Origin: Trichoplax sp. H2
Taxonomy: Eukaryota > Placozoa > Uniplacotomia > Trichoplacea
Assembly: GCA_003344405.1 (NCBI GenBank)
Contig: NOWV01000024.1
Location: 1 to 64,000, forward strand
Length of the DNA: 64,000 nt
Reading direction: 5' to 3'
The notes below the pieces were generated by a model. The model was not told the origin of the DNA. It worked only from the letters and a program-made list of their open reading frames with translations, and did not search any database. Positions 25,607 to 40,233 of this stretch are shown here, in pieces; positions within the stretch are counted from its first letter, which is position 1; each line of letters starts with the position of its first letter. Position numbers and translations under genes: made by a program.

Positions 25607-26415
25607 CAGCTCTAGTAGGTAATATCGTAGTACTATAACAGTATACCAAGAAAGCAATTTATCAACGACAGTATACTACTACAACTATAGGCAATATTGA
25701 ATGGTCATAGGGAAATAATTATATGCACATGTTAGCGAATTATTCTATTAAATGGATAAAAGAGCCCATTGCGAAACAATCCTAAAGAACCTTGACTTGG
25801 ATAATCTATGGGCTTATTATAACTCGTATTGAATATGACTCAATGACACCATATCAGAGATGTACTACTTTAGCTTTGACGAAATATAGCCATTAGTAGA
25901 AGTAGAGAGTAGCCAATAAGGCCTCCAACTGTTTGAATAAATAAGAAATAAATTAGCATGCATGAATATGCAAACGAGTAGCTTGGGATTGGCCAGCCAT
26001 TCCAGCTAGCCTTGTAATCACGCTATTCGAGATCGTATAGTGTGTCATAGAAGGTATCGCACACTTTGATACACTATAGTGCTTTTGTATGCACTGCCGC
26101 CACCACCCTCCATTCCACGGCCACGGACACTGAAGGAAAGTACAACCTTGCTGTATGACAGTATAATGTCTTGCTCATGAGGTAATCAATAAGCAATTTG
26201 TATCCATTTTGTGATCGGTATCTATGTGGACAGGATGAGATTTAGCTCAGTGCAAGCAAGCAGAACTTATTGCACACAGCTTTGCAAAGGTACCTCAGAA
26301 ATGGATTGCTATGAGCATTTTCTCCGATTGTATTAACCAATTTGAAAGATAGATATTGTATTATGCGATATTATTAATTGAAATCTTATAATGATACTTT
26401 ATTTTGTCAATTTTT
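25607..26415. other. Intergenic, nothing recognised
   Basis: Slightly less AT-rich than the region before it. No exon or RNA gene could be supported. Confidence 0.4.
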
Positions 26416-27285
26416 TTAGCTCTTAAAGTCATCCACTTGCTCAATTGATGTGATAGCATTGATCACCTCTTGCAAGGCGTTGAACACTACATAATCCAAC
26501 TTCTCGGACGTGTATGCAAATCATTTTGGATTGAAAGGCAACGTTATATTAGTGGGCAAGGTATAAGAGGCTCATTTTAAAACCATCCTAGGGTATGGTA
26601 AGTCTAATAAGTATCCTGTTATATTTACTATGATCAAAAGTGATCAAATAGAGTATCGACTACTAGCCTATTTGCAAAACGGAGAGTAAGATGCTTCTAC
26701 CGAGCTTGCAGCCTTCTGCCAGCTTATTACTTATTTCTCTTGACTATCATATGGATATCTAGGCTGCTACGTATGACTTAAGTTGATAGCTATCCATTAG
26801 ACATCAAAGTCATTCTATAATTAGTTAATTGTAGCCAGTCGTTTGTAATATAAACTGGTGGCAAATCGTCCATCCTAATGCTGTACCACTCATCAATCGA
26901 TGGAGTACAGCTGAAGCATTCGTAAATATGACTGCATGAATTTTACTATGGTATAATCCAAGTTACATCTAGAAAACAATGTCTAGCCCAGGCTATTTTA
27001 AATTTAGTGAACATACTGCGAGTTAGTTACCTTCAGGATGATGCTGCAATAAATTCTTTAGCCATACTTTAACCATTGGAGAATTTTGCGCATAGTATGC
27101 TGACTTGTACAACTTTTGGTCAGTCAGGAGCAGCTGTTCTGCTTATAAACGGGCACAACAGCCATGAAGTTATACGAGTAATCATCATCATCGTCTTTAG
27201 AGACGCATTAATTTAAATACTAACCAGTTCTGTCTGCTGCTGTCTTTATAAGTAAATGTACTAACGTAAATGCGCTAACAACCAT
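26416..27285 (-). CDS. Unrecognised spliced gene, head to head with TFB1M
   Basis: Exon 1 is 27225-27285 (20 codons starting MVVSAFTLVHLL, donor g|gttagt, phase 1). Exon 2 is 27031-27138 (acceptor aagcag, starting EQLLLTDQKLYK and ending LLQHHPE, donor gtaact, phase 1). The frame joins without a stop. A terminal exon at 26416-26502 reads KLDYVVFNALQEVINAI and ends in TAA; it starts in phase 0 after a weak ccgag. A possible third exon begins at 26910 (VLHRLMSG), but I could not connect it to the last exon in phase, so the middle of the gene is unresolved. No domain was recognised; the visible parts look helical. The start lies 81 bp from the TFB1M ATG, which suggests a shared promoter. Confidence 0.5.
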
Positions 27286-29473
<2,188 letters not shown>

Positions 29474-29648
29474 ATTATGCGTAGCATGTATTATAAATAT
29501 ACAAGGGCAATATTTATATAATCATATTTTAAAGTTTTTGGCTACAGTTTTATCATTTGAAGTATATTCCGAGATGTAATGTAACATATACATGTGAATA
29601 AATCGGCTATTGCCCGAGCACAAATTGATAGATTAGCAATTTTCGACT

Positions 29649-32600
29649 TTATTTCTTAGAATGTAATAAATGTAAAGCTAACGCTTCATCGTCAGCTAGA
29701 TTATCGTTCCATAACTCGGCATCTGATTTTATTTTTCGTTTCTTGCTTCGATGGCTAAAGCAGAAGTTAGATATATCAGAAGAAGAGAGTATTTACTTGG
29801 CTAGCAACAAAATTTATTACAGAATATGACAAAGTAAAAATAATTTAAACCATTATTTGATAAATATGTAACGATTGTAAAGTAGTTCTTGCCTGGTTTC
29901 TTCAACTTCTTCATCATTTGGTGAGCTCTCGTAATTTGGTGATAATCTATCAGGGTCATTAATTGCACCTGTTGACAGGGTCGCTGGTTGATTCTAGTTA
30001 TAACAGGATGAAGGATTAATAATAATTATTATTTAAATTAAGAATTAATGACGAGATTTATATACCTGTCCAAGACGTCGCTCATTTTTTTCTTTTAGTC
30101 TTTTTTTCTGTTTTAAATTAATTATCAAATGCGCACAGTTTTAATAACGGCATGCATCTGGTATAAATGTGTAAATTAATCATTTATGTTAAACCCTTAC
30201 ACGATGTTTTTCTCGAATCTTTTCTCGGTAACTTTTTTTATCTTGTGAGTCAGCCATTTTAATCATAGCTTTAGATTCCTTCAAATCTATGCCTCCGACT
30301 TCTTCAGGTACATTCTTCAAATCGTTGGCAGGTATAATATTGGCTTCTGTAGAATCCACGGTATTCTCCGATGTCTGCATTACTCCAGAAACATGGACAG
30401 CCTATATAATAGATCAGCATCAATTTATTTTAACGCGCAAACAGCCACGCGTTATAATACTGTGAAACGTAAATGTATTTGTTACGCACTTCTCCATCGT
30501 CATCAAAAATGATCTTGGAGTTCGATTTGATGTTCTTGCGTAAAATTTTCTTTGCAATAGCAGCTTTAGTCTTTACTTTCTGTACTTTAGATTCCTCTTC
30601 ATCCAGCACATTCTTTTTAAAAATTGATCAAAAGTAAGTTTATTATAAACTATATAAATCTACAATAACAACAATTACAATTATATGCAATTAACGTACT
30701 ATTTCGGCATGCGTCACATGATGACCGGTTTTTTTTTTGACGAGAAGGTCATCATGTTCTTCTATGTCACTTTCATCCTCAAAGTCTGCTATTTTAACTT
30801 TATTCGTACTTTCGAAATCGAGCGATGCCTTGTCTGCATTTTTGTTATTATTAGAAGGACCAATCTTCTTTTCCAGTCTCTAAATATTTTAAGACATGTT
30901 CATGATGATAGCAATTCGTATTGGATAGACAGTTTATTGAATTAGTATGGTATATTAGCTCCCAAACCTTCATAAAACGTATCCTGGGAGGATTCATCAA
31001 ACCCAGTGATCTGTGTAATTTGTCGAATATGAAGCTTTTAAGTCTTACATAAAGTTACCTAACATGGATTTCAACACACACTATAAAATCTATCACAGTT
31101 GCAAGTAAGACATCAACTAGTTGACCTTGCAAATTCCTCCATAGGTAGCTTGTGCACATCAAAGACATCTTTATTGCCTTGCAGGAAAACGGAGCGAGCA
31201 TACGAAATACAGCACTAGAAAGGATTTAAAATGGTAAAGTTATAGTTCATACGTTAATCCTTTGATAGCATCAAAAAATTTAACATCGAAATTCTAATTA
31301 ATAGTTAAATTTACTTTTTGAGCCCAGTGCTTAATTTCGACATCCTTCACGCACAATGCTTCTAACTTTTTACTAATCGACATCAGCTTGCTTGGATTTA
31401 CACTAACGTAGGAATAAACGAGTAATACTTAGCGTTAGCGCGACAATTTATTGACCGAAAGCATGTCATTATAAATCCAACCGAATAGATGTTAGATTTA
31501 ATTTTTTCTTTTTCAATTCCTGTAACGACAATAGAAGGTAATTTTAGCATCTCATAAAGCGCTATAAAATTCTCCTATTGCAGTTATTTGTTCATTTACC
31601 TCAAGCATACCCTCTTCTTCTGATGGGAGCAAAACAAGTAATGCTTGACCATCTTTTTGGTATCTGTGGTATAACAGGAATGTGATTTAGACAAGAAATA
31701 CAGCAAGCAGTGCCGTACAGGAGAAGTATCGGCTTTAAGACAAACCTCGCAGTTCTTCCAGCTCTATGAATATATGTATTTGCATCCTCCGGGCAATCGA
31801 GCTGCACAACCCAGTCTACAGCTGGGAAGTCTAGTTACGGTGTTTAAGATTGGAATAGATTTAGTAATATAATTACGTGCCTCCGCTAGCCTTATAATTT
31901 AATCATTTACCTAGGCCTCTTGCGGCAATATCTGTTGCGAATAATACAGCTTCAGATCTTCGACAGAATTCGTTGTAAATAGCCATTCGTTTCAGTTGCT
32001 TCTGTTTGCCATACAACGCTAACAATGGTATACCAGGACGCAATCGCCGGAAAGCTTCATAAACAAATTTTACCTAACAGGAATGGAAATAAAATTATGA
32101 TAGCTGATATGTAATAGGTATTTAATTGAATTGAAAATTTATTATTGTGATCCTACCTGTTTACAGCTAGACATAAATATTAAAATTTTACTTTTTATAT
32201 GATTTCTTATGAAAGAAAACAGCAAGTTCATTTTGTCTTGTAACTCACAGACCATATAACTCTATACGAATTATGACCAGTTCAAATATAGATAATTTAG
32301 GATTTCATATATATATAAAGTTACAACGTTTCATAGAGCTTACCTGCTTTAATCTGCTCGGTGTGCTTGATGTAGAATTCTCATGCACAGATACGTACGC
32401 TGGCTCCTATTATTGTAAAGTCGTTATCATTAGTATTACAATTTTTGAATCTCCTGCATGTACTGGGTAATAAGGATACTTACGTTTAAGCTCAACCTTG
32501 CTAAATCCTTCACAGATCTATTATGAAATTATAAACACAGTAAATAGTGGTAATTGTAAAAATTTCTTAACGCTGATTCGATCTAGGACAGAATTAAAAT

Positions 32601-35054
32601 TGATCATTCTAATTTATTGCGAGCAATTAGTAAACTAACTTAGTTTGCGTTGCCGAGAATAATAAAGTTTGACGTTCATCAGGAATATTTTCAAGGATAG
32701 CATTCATAGTATCCGCGAATCCCATATCTAATATTCTATCAGCTTCATCCAGCACTATTAATCCGAACGTATTTAAACATATAGCGATACAATGTTAAAT
32801 ATAATATAACTTGTTTACTTATTAAATGATGTCATTGCAAGATTTCTACCTAATAATTGTAAGTTATTGCAATCAAAGTTCGGTGTTTCATCCATGTGCT
32901 GCAGTAGGCGACCAGGTGTGGAAACAATAATGTTAGTAGCTATTATGCTACGTTGTTCTTCTTCCATACTCTTTATGAAGTAATAAATTGTTTTGAATAT
33001 AATTTAATAACTATAAACTCATAAGGTTATTGAAATTAAGCTACAGCGACTTTTAATACAGTCGATCAGGTGAAAATAATAGATGATATGCCAGCTAGCA
33101 AAATCTAATTCTAACCTTTCCACCTATGACTAAGCCAGCAGACATGTCATGTTTTTTACCAATTTTTCGTAAAACCTCGAATGTCTGATAGGCCTATTCA
33201 CATTTATTAAAATAATAATAATAATAACAATATAAATAACTCTTTTTCAAATACGACTGCTTTACCTATCATCTATAAAGATCTACAAACCAATTCTCGC
33301 GTTGGGGAAATGATTATAGCACCAATTCCATCCATAGAAGACCATTTCTGCTGCCACAATAATTCTAGTATCTAGTACAATTAGGGATGATATATTAAAT
33401 ATCATAACATTGAATATACATTGCACGAATTTCACTGTTAACTGGACTATATTTCTTATTGTTTGTATTATCATGATGAGAATTTTTCTATAGCTCACAG
33501 GTATGATAAAGGCTAAAGTTTTACCAGAACCAGTTTTCGCAGCTCCTAACACATCACGACCAGATAAAGCAATGGGTATTGATTCTTTCTGAATTTTTGT
33601 TGGAATCTCGTACTTTGCTTCTTTCAAGGCTAGGTATAATAACAGAATAAATACATGAATAGATGACATCGGTTAATTCTATCTTTTGTATAGTTCTTCC
33701 TAAGCAACGTTCTATATAGACTATGTAGTTTTTTCGATTTAATTCATATATAATATTTGTGGTAAACTGAAATAGTATGGCCTACTTCAAGCAATTTTCT
33801 ACTAGGACAGTGCCGTCGTATAGTAAGCAAACTGTGAGGGAATTGCAGCAACGCCATACCATGGTTTTAGTTAGTGAGTAATATATGGTATGTATAACTT
33901 TTTCAACTTATTTAAGACGGTAATGTAGCACATTAATGTATACGATATTTGATCTAATAATCCAAGTAGTGAAGGTATTCCATACCAATTTGAGTTCGTG
34001 ATGAAAGAGGAAAGTCTGTGAATTCTTGAGGATTTTCCACCGAAATCTACAATGGGGAGTAATAGATGTAAAATGATTTATATGAGTTAATGAGAATAAC
34101 TTAAGATATCATGTTCCATTGATACTGCACCAATGATTGAGATCAAATAAATTTGTGTCTATCTGACATGGACAGATTAGCAAATCCTTACAAACGATAA
34201 ATATACTGGAGTATTACCACGTTATACAAGTCAATCAGTTTGGAACCAGTAGCATGCATGCAAACCCGTCAGAATATTGCTATCATTACTACTGGGGTTA
34301 GCATGCGCCATAGCAGCTACTCCATACTATGGCATCAACTTCGTTTCAATATTCATTATTATCAACTAGCAATTGATATTATACTGTCCTAGCTAATATC
34401 CATTTCACTGCTAATCATTGCAGTAGCTCGTAACATTATCAAATTTAGGAGTTCCATACAGCAGAGATACAGTATTCCTATCTTGCAAAAATAATGCCTG
34501 TACTCCGTCTAATGGCGTCATTAATGAGGTAGTGATATAACTTTATGTAATACTTGTTAACTTATGGAAATTTGGCTATTGATGATACCTGGAAGTAACA
34601 ACCTAATTATACGACGTGGTGTTCTACGTGTACAGTAGTTCATTTATGGTTGTATCAATTGGACATGGCAATGCTTGGAGACAGCTTCAAAGTTGGGTCA
34701 TCATTCCAAGACTGTAATCTTGTCCAATATGAATATATTAAATGTACTCGTTAACACGCATTTTGTAACGAATTCATTTTACACCAGCTATGATGGAGGA
34801 GAAATGCCTTGCTTAACAATTATCTGCATAGCTTTTGCTTATTTAAGCTATATAGCTCGACAAGGGACAATTCTGCATCAAAGTCTAATCATGGATCAAA
34901 TTGTTTGCATACTTGTGCAATACACTCGTCTAAGATCAGTTTTGCCTTTCTATATCACTATTAGACTTACATTTTTACACAGTTGCGTATATTTTTCGAT
35001 CTCTTCATCGTCAGCGAATCCCTTTTTCTTCTTGGAGTCCTTCTTAGAAGCCAT
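29649..35054 (-). CDS. DDX10: DEAD-box RNA helicase DDX10 (Dbp4-type), 23 exons
   Basis: A nucleolar ATP-dependent helicase that releases U14 snoRNA from pre-rRNA and helps make the small subunit (known for yeast Dbp4). Exons, 5' to 3': 34971-35054, 33986-34046, 33499-33629, 33291-33371, 33116-33193, 32850-32970, 32640-32754, 32484-32517, 32344-32406, 32157-32261, 31911-32073, 31746-31830, 31600-31663, 31482-31519, 31315-31402, 31126-31214, 30968-31010, 30700-30879, 30490-30612, 30201-30401, 30066-30107, 29893-29993 and 29649-29754. The sum is 2,196 nt, 731 aa, with no phase conflict. Motifs: AAKTGSGKT (78-86), [23 protein letters not shown] (186-191), [11 protein letters not shown] and HRAGRTAR. 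The family's C-terminal extension follows: [19 protein letters not shown], a basic stretch, and the end [13 protein letters not shown]. The last intron uses a GC donor. Human DDX10 is about 875 aa. Confidence 0.95.
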
Positions 35055-35915
35055 TGTGGACAAATTAGGTATGCTGCCGAGCCACTTTGCAGGCTGGAAG
35101 CCTTGGTGATGCCGGGAGGTTATAGAATACTGTATTGCATGTGCTTCCTGTCCATACAATTCCAACAAGGTGCTAAACTACGAGTCAATACTGTATTGGC
35201 TGAACTCATGAATAGGCTACTATATTGGAAAGCGTCGTATACAGACAGCCCGGACAATAGGATGCCTCGACAGGATCACATGCAGTCTAGTACAGTCAAC
35301 TTAAAGTGTTGTTAAAGTACAGTAATACACTGGGCCACAAGTACGTGTATCGTACACTACACTGTGGTTAAAGGGATCGCAAACTCGAGGTTGTACCGTA
35401 GATGTCATACGACCCCAAGTGAAACGACTATCGCACGAAGCACTGGTAGAAATTACTATGGTCCTCAAGTACAGGTCGAGGTTCTATAGTAAAGCAGTCA
35501 AAGCGAACGGGCTGTATGAGCTGCAGAAGACACCCTTGCAAATGACGACAATGCTCTTGCGCAGATCGAGCACTCGAGCATGACAACCGAAGTGAGATGT
35601 ATGAAGCACTGGTGGGTGTCGCTCTGGTCGAGCTGACGCATTTCTTAGCAACCTTGCATCGATTAATCGCTGCAAAGCAAACCGGCGACAAGCTTAAATC
35701 CATCATGCGCTCCCTAATCCTGTAAACGCATATTAGATACAGCATTGAGTGTAATCTATGCTCTAAAGATTACTAGGAAATCGTTACCAAGATCGCAAGA
35801 CTTTGCTGCGAGAAGGGAAGCCGTTATTGCTTCTGGCGGATAGTGAATTGGATTGATGCAAGACGTGCAAAGTAGCTAGCTAGCTCGCTCGCTCGCTCGC
35901 TCGCTCAGCTCAGTA
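35055..35915. promoter_or_regulatory. Divergent promoter interval between DDX10 and TAF1B
   Basis: 861 bp separate the two start codons. The interval is visibly richer in G+C than its surroundings and contains several short gtac/tacagt-type motifs (35160-35360). Open frames on both strands are present but show no family resemblance. Any 5'UTR exons would lie here. Confidence 0.4.
35871..35910. repeat. Tetranucleotide microsatellite (AGCT then CGCT)
   Basis: About three AGCT-type units (from 35873) grade into about six CGCT units. It ends 6 bp before the TAF1B ATG, so it is probably in the 5'UTR or core promoter. Length variation is likely. Confidence 0.9.
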
Positions 35916-37814
35916 ATGCCAAGGTGTGCGATATGTGATAGCCAATCATTCGAGGTAGTCGATGGATATCACTACTGCGATCTATGTGGAACACAATCTC
36001 AGGCTGTTTTTGAATCAGCTACTGGTGATGAAGGCGCTACAGTACTTCTTGGACGAGCAGTAAGTCGAAGTAGAAGATCTCTGGGTGGTATGCCAAGAAA
36101 AGTTGTAGATAAAGGTGTGATATGGTATACTAGCGAAGGCTTCACTTTTGTTATCAAAGCACAAGTTGAACAACTTATTAAGTTAGGTGCTGATCCAAAG
36201 TTACAACATGTCGTACGACAGCTATGGTTTGGATACTTGAAAAAAATTGGAATTGCATTCCAAGAATCGACCTCAAAGGCTCAACAAGAAACGATTCGTG
36301 AATTATATCGCGGAACGAATCGAGATGTCATTCAAGTTACCAAAGACAATCCTATTCCGTTAAAAACTCGAAAAAGAAAACGCAAACCTGCTAAACTCGA
36401 TGTAATTGATTCAGCTTTTCTGAATTCTCAACTAACTTCGGATGATTTCTATCCGGAAGATGATCCATTTAACGAACCAACAGCGGGTAGTCCAGATAAA
36501 TCGTATATCAGTAGTGATTCTGATGATGATAACCAAAATGATCCACAAATTAGCATGCCCGATCCGTCCATTATTTCTGGATCAGTCAGTGATTTATTTA
36601 TGTCAGGAAGTATGCCTAAAGGTAAACTTGCAATGATTTTGCAGATGAAGCAGTGCTATACTATTGTGTTTTGCTGCTTAGGCTTGCGTTGGATAAATGA
36701 GCTAATATTGCCGAGTGACGTTATTAATTGGATAGAAGACGGAGCTGTCTCTTATCTCGATGTATCTGATATTCTACCAGCATCTATGAAATTTTCCTCT
36801 TCCGATCACTTAACATTTTGTAAACAGTATTTACCTTCGACCACTCTGATTGAAAATTACATGAAGGACCTTGCTCGTGCTCTTGAGTTACCTCCGTTTC
36901 CTATTCCTGATTTACAATTGCTGACTGGAAGATTTATATTAGATTTGCAGTTACCTCCAGTCTTTCATCGTTTAGTGAACATCATTATATCCAAGTGTGA
37001 TATCTTTAAAACAAATAAAAGTAGCAACATGGTTACCATTACCTTTTGCATCAGCACTGCAGCCATGGCGATTGTAATTCTTGTAGTAAAATCAATTTAT
37101 GTATTGGATGATAATCAAGAGCATTTATTAGCTAAATACAGTGAGAGCGTGGCTGACAATGGTAATCTCAGCGATAGTGTTTGGGTGTGGGAAGAATGGA
37201 TCAATTTTATTGAAGCTAGAATTTTCAGTAATGCTACAGCTAGTTTACCCTGGTCATTAGATAGTTTAAAATATTTCAAGGATTGGGATCGCTACATTGC
37301 ATATTGTCGAGAAAAGGTTTTCGGTAGTTGGAAACCAAGAGTGGCCTATAACCGTGACAGAAAGATCATTAATGCTGAAAATATTGAAGCTTTATTATCG
37401 GATTCTTCCCGACACTCAGACGACGAACATCTTGATTTAGATTCTAGGAAATATCGATCAAAACTATCCACTTTTCCTGTATCAGGTGGTTCTAATAATC
37501 AAAATGCATTTAAGCCAGTTCGACACATACCACTGTCGAAACTTGATGTTCTGCTTTCGTCAGAGAATGAGGACGGATTTTGGAATTATTACGTTCAATA
37601 TTGTAGTTTTGATGAGATTTATAAAGTTCGCCCCTTTAAGAATTATAAAAAGGATGTAGTTATTGACCAAAATGATGCGATGACATTTCATAAGTCCTAT
37701 AATCTTTTATTAAATATTTGTTCTAGGATAATTAAAGTTACACCTTTAGATTTGCACCGCAGAGTCGCTTATTTCGAGCGATATTTATTTTCCTTATCTG
37801 GAAGAAGGTGGTAA
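35916..37814 (+). CDS. TAF1B: TAF1B / Rrn7-type RNA polymerase I initiation factor, single exon
   Basis: Subunit of the SL1/TIF-IB factor, the TFIIB-like component that recruits RNA polymerase I to rDNA promoters. 632 aa without introns. The N-terminal zinc ribbon has Cys4-x2-Cys7 and Cys21-x2-Cys24, followed by a B-reader/linker-like basic and acidic stretch (about 135-205). The cyclin-fold region follows, with family matches such as YTIVFCCLGLRWINE (compare human CYLSLLW), SSNMVTITFCISTAAMAIVILVVK and YVLDDNQEHLL (compare human FLLDDSFEW). The C-terminal helix reads LLLNICSRIIKV. The length is close to human TAF1B (588 aa). The ATG at 35916 puts the zinc ribbon at residue 4, as in family members. 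It faces DDX10 across a shared upstream interval. Confidence 0.92.
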   Translation: MPRCAICDSQSFEVVDGYHYCDLCGTQSQAVFESATGDEGATVLLGRAVSRSRRSLGGMPRKVVDKGVIWYTSEGFTFVIKAQVEQLIKLGADPKLQHVVRQLWFGYLKKIGIAFQESTSKAQQETIRELYRGTNRDVIQVTKDNPIPLKTRKRKRKPAKLDVIDSAFLNSQLTSDDFYPEDDPFNEPTAGSPDKSYISSDSDDDNQNDPQISMPDPSIISGSVSDLFMSGSMPKGKLAMILQMKQCYTIVFCCLGLRWINELILPSDVINWIEDGAVSYLDVSDILPASMKFSSSDHLTFCKQYLPSTTLIENYMKDLARALELPPFPIPDLQLLTGRFILDLQLPPVFHRLVNIIISKCDIFKTNKSSNMVTITFCISTAAMAIVILVVKSIYVLDDNQEHLLAKYSESVADNGNLSDSVWVWEEWINFIEARIFSNATASLPWSLDSLKYFKDWDRYIAYCREKVFGSWKPRVAYNRDRKIINAENIEALLSDSSRHSDDEHLDLDSRKYRSKLSTFPVSGGSNNQNAFKPVRHIPLSKLDVLLSSENEDGFWNYYVQYCSFDEIYKVRPFKNYKKDVVIDQNDAMTFHKSYNLLLNICSRIIKVTPLDLHRRVAYFERYLFSLSGRRW

Positions 37815-38424
37815 ATCTTATGCGTAGGTGTTTATAGCAATTTTTTGTGACTTGATCTGACGTATTCTATAGATTACTCAATTGAATTTATTTACTGGCA
37901 GTAGCTGATAGCTATATGCACTAACTATATTATTAGCTTGTCCATTACTGTGTCCCTTGTATATGTCTTTGTTAATATCGCTGAAAGTAATTAGACTTCA
38001 AGTCTCATCATGTTTAATGATGCCTGAATGCAAGGAAAATGTTTATTTTGAAGTACTAACATGAGCATTTCCTGTCGTGTAATAACCCCTATGGATACAC
38101 TTAGAGAACGTTGGATGTATACAGAAATTAATTCGTCATAAGAATGCACTCGTTAATATTTGTACCCTTTATAATTTCAGTTTAAACTAGCCTAATTTAC
38201 CTTCAGTGAAATAACAGGATAATCGAGTGCCGGCAGATTTAAAACTGTGATTATGCAACTTACGTAATGACGTAATGACGTTTTGATCAAGTGATAAATC
38301 TTAAGAGTTTTCATTATTCTCGTAATCCATGTCAAATGACGTGCAAGGCTGCTGTGATACTACTGTAAATTGATTGCTGGTCAATCCGTAAAATTTTATT
38401 ATTATGCAATACCTTACTTTCTAG
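37815..38424. other. Intergenic or unresolved 5' part of the next gene
   Basis: Short open stretches occur (for example after the acceptor-like gtaattag at 37987-37994), but none joins the following exons in phase. No clear gene was built. Confidence 0.3.
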
Positions 38425-40233
38425 ATGTAAATAACAATTCTTTTGAACTTGCTCTTACGAATCTACAATATGCCAGTTATGAGCTACATAAAGAGCTTTA
38501 TCAGTATTAAGGTATCTAATTGTATGTATATGCTGTGCAAATATACAATATATACTAATTAATATGTACGATTGCTATCCATTTTGAAATATCAATGAAT
38601 GCAGAGTTTCGATTTCTATATCGTTAAATTATTATCTTCAATTTAGATATGAGCTTGCGACTATTCAACATGAACTACTGGCAAGAGATTTATTAGTAGC
38701 CCAGGGCATATTGTATATCAGGAATTATATGATTGTCATTAATCTATAAAATACTAGCATATAACGTCGTGTCTTATTCTTTGTGTATAATTGATTCTTC
38801 AGTTTACTTACTGGTGTTGAAGTACCATGAATTGCTGGAATGGAACTGACTACTTTATGATGCTTATGTACAGACCTCCTAATGATCATGATGATTATCA
38901 ATAAAAATAAATATAAATAACACTTCAACGTTCCATCATTTTGCGTAAGAGTCTATGTCTAACATATATTGGAAAGGGAAAGATAATCACTTATAGACTG
39001 TAATATCTTCATCTACATATCTAAAGTACTATTTGTAATTCTTATGAATTCCCTCGAGATAGCGACATAAAATTTCATTATTCTGTATAATGTGTGCATG
39101 AAGTCTTTACCTGCCATGATCTAGACTAGAAAGGTCTTAGTAATCTACATTATAATACTTATTTAGAACATCGATGATTATCAACTTTGAATAGCATTTA
39201 AAGACCCCTTACTAGATGGAAGGCCTTTATATCTGCTTAATTTATAGTTTGGACTAGGAAGAGAAAGAGATTAATTATTACGTTAGTAATCCTTCCTCAG
39301 TTTTTTTAGATTGGAAGAAATTGTAATGAAGTAAACTTTACTACTTATGGCACTTTGGAATTCTTTTATTAGCTATCACAGTTCAATTTTATTGAAAAGA
39401 TTGACTTGTCTATAGTACTGCTACATAAACATCAATTATATATGATCGTATCTTAGAAATGATTATTTAAATAGGCATCTATCTAATACAGATATATAAA
39501 ACATAGTCGATGAAACCGTTTTCTGTAAATTGCAATTAAAGGTCATCTAATGATAATTAAGTTACCGCTGTTATGTAAAAGTTACTTCGTAACAGTAACA
39601 TTCTATTATTATTCTTTTTTAATGTACGACTCTATGCTGAGCCTTCATTCTCTTATACAGTATATTTTTCCTGATTATCTTACTCATTTAAGGCAATTTT
39701 GATCATTCATATATTCCCAGTTATCTAGGATACATTTTTCATTTCAAGTGATGCCATTTGTACCTGCAGGATCCAAGATCACCGGCAACCGATCCTGGCT
39801 CTCTATTTGCATATGGTAATTTCGATCATTTTTATATCTTAAATTACTTTGGATGGATTTTAAATAATTTTATTTGCACTTAATGAGCGTTGGACTGCAA
39901 AACTAGTAGAGGAGAAGCTCAGCTATCACGTGATTGGCGCCGCGTCTTCTTGAACTTGCCGATATCAAGTCACTTAGGAGTAGAAATAAAACGCATTCAA
40001 TATTTGACCCTTATACTTGAGTAAGTTATCACTAGAGCGTCTAGATTGCTCTATTAGCGTCTTTTTTATCCAATCTAACCAATGTCAACATTGGCAATAG
40101 AAAGATAAGCTATACTATGGTCAGTTTTAATATCCATGATTGCAACATTGATCTATTGGAGAACTTATGGGCAGAATACAATAGATTATTAAATTTACTA
40201 TTCTTCTTCATCATAGAAGGCGTTGCTATCTGA
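38425..40233 (+). CDS. Probable unrecognised spliced gene (5' end not found)
   Basis: Six candidate exons join in phase: 38425-38503 (SFELALTNLQYASYELHKEL), 38647-38712 (YELATIQHELLARDLLVAQG), 39027-39084 (NSYEFPRDSDIKFHYS), 39770-39815 (DPRSPATDPGSLFAY), 39888-40020 (GEAQLSRDWRRVFLNLP, donor ga|gtaagtt) and 40101-40233, ending TGA. The first two give a continuous helix-like segment, and the fifth is a 44-codon open stretch unusually rich in G+C. I recognise no family. The first exon needs a preceding phase-1 exon that I could not find, and the 39027 and 39770 exons are weakly supported. It could be a real gene, with some exons wrong, or partly chance. Confidence 0.4.

Noticed and set aside
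34675-35315. Overlapping plus-strand ORFs of 144 and 110 codons.
   Set aside because: They run antisense over the first exon and intron 1 of DDX10, whose minus-strand coding exon is firmly supported.
35428-35745. Minus-strand ORFs of 105 and 63 codons upstream of TAF1B.
   Set aside because: They sit in the G+C-richer divergent promoter interval, where fewer stops occur by chance; no domain is visible.
38725-38928. Minus-strand ORF with a signal-anchor-like start (MKCYLYLFLLIIIMII) and a strong donor-like gtaagt.
   Set aside because: It lies in an intron of the better-supported plus-strand model, the hydrophobic run is typical of AT-rich DNA, and no following minus-strand exon could be joined in phase.
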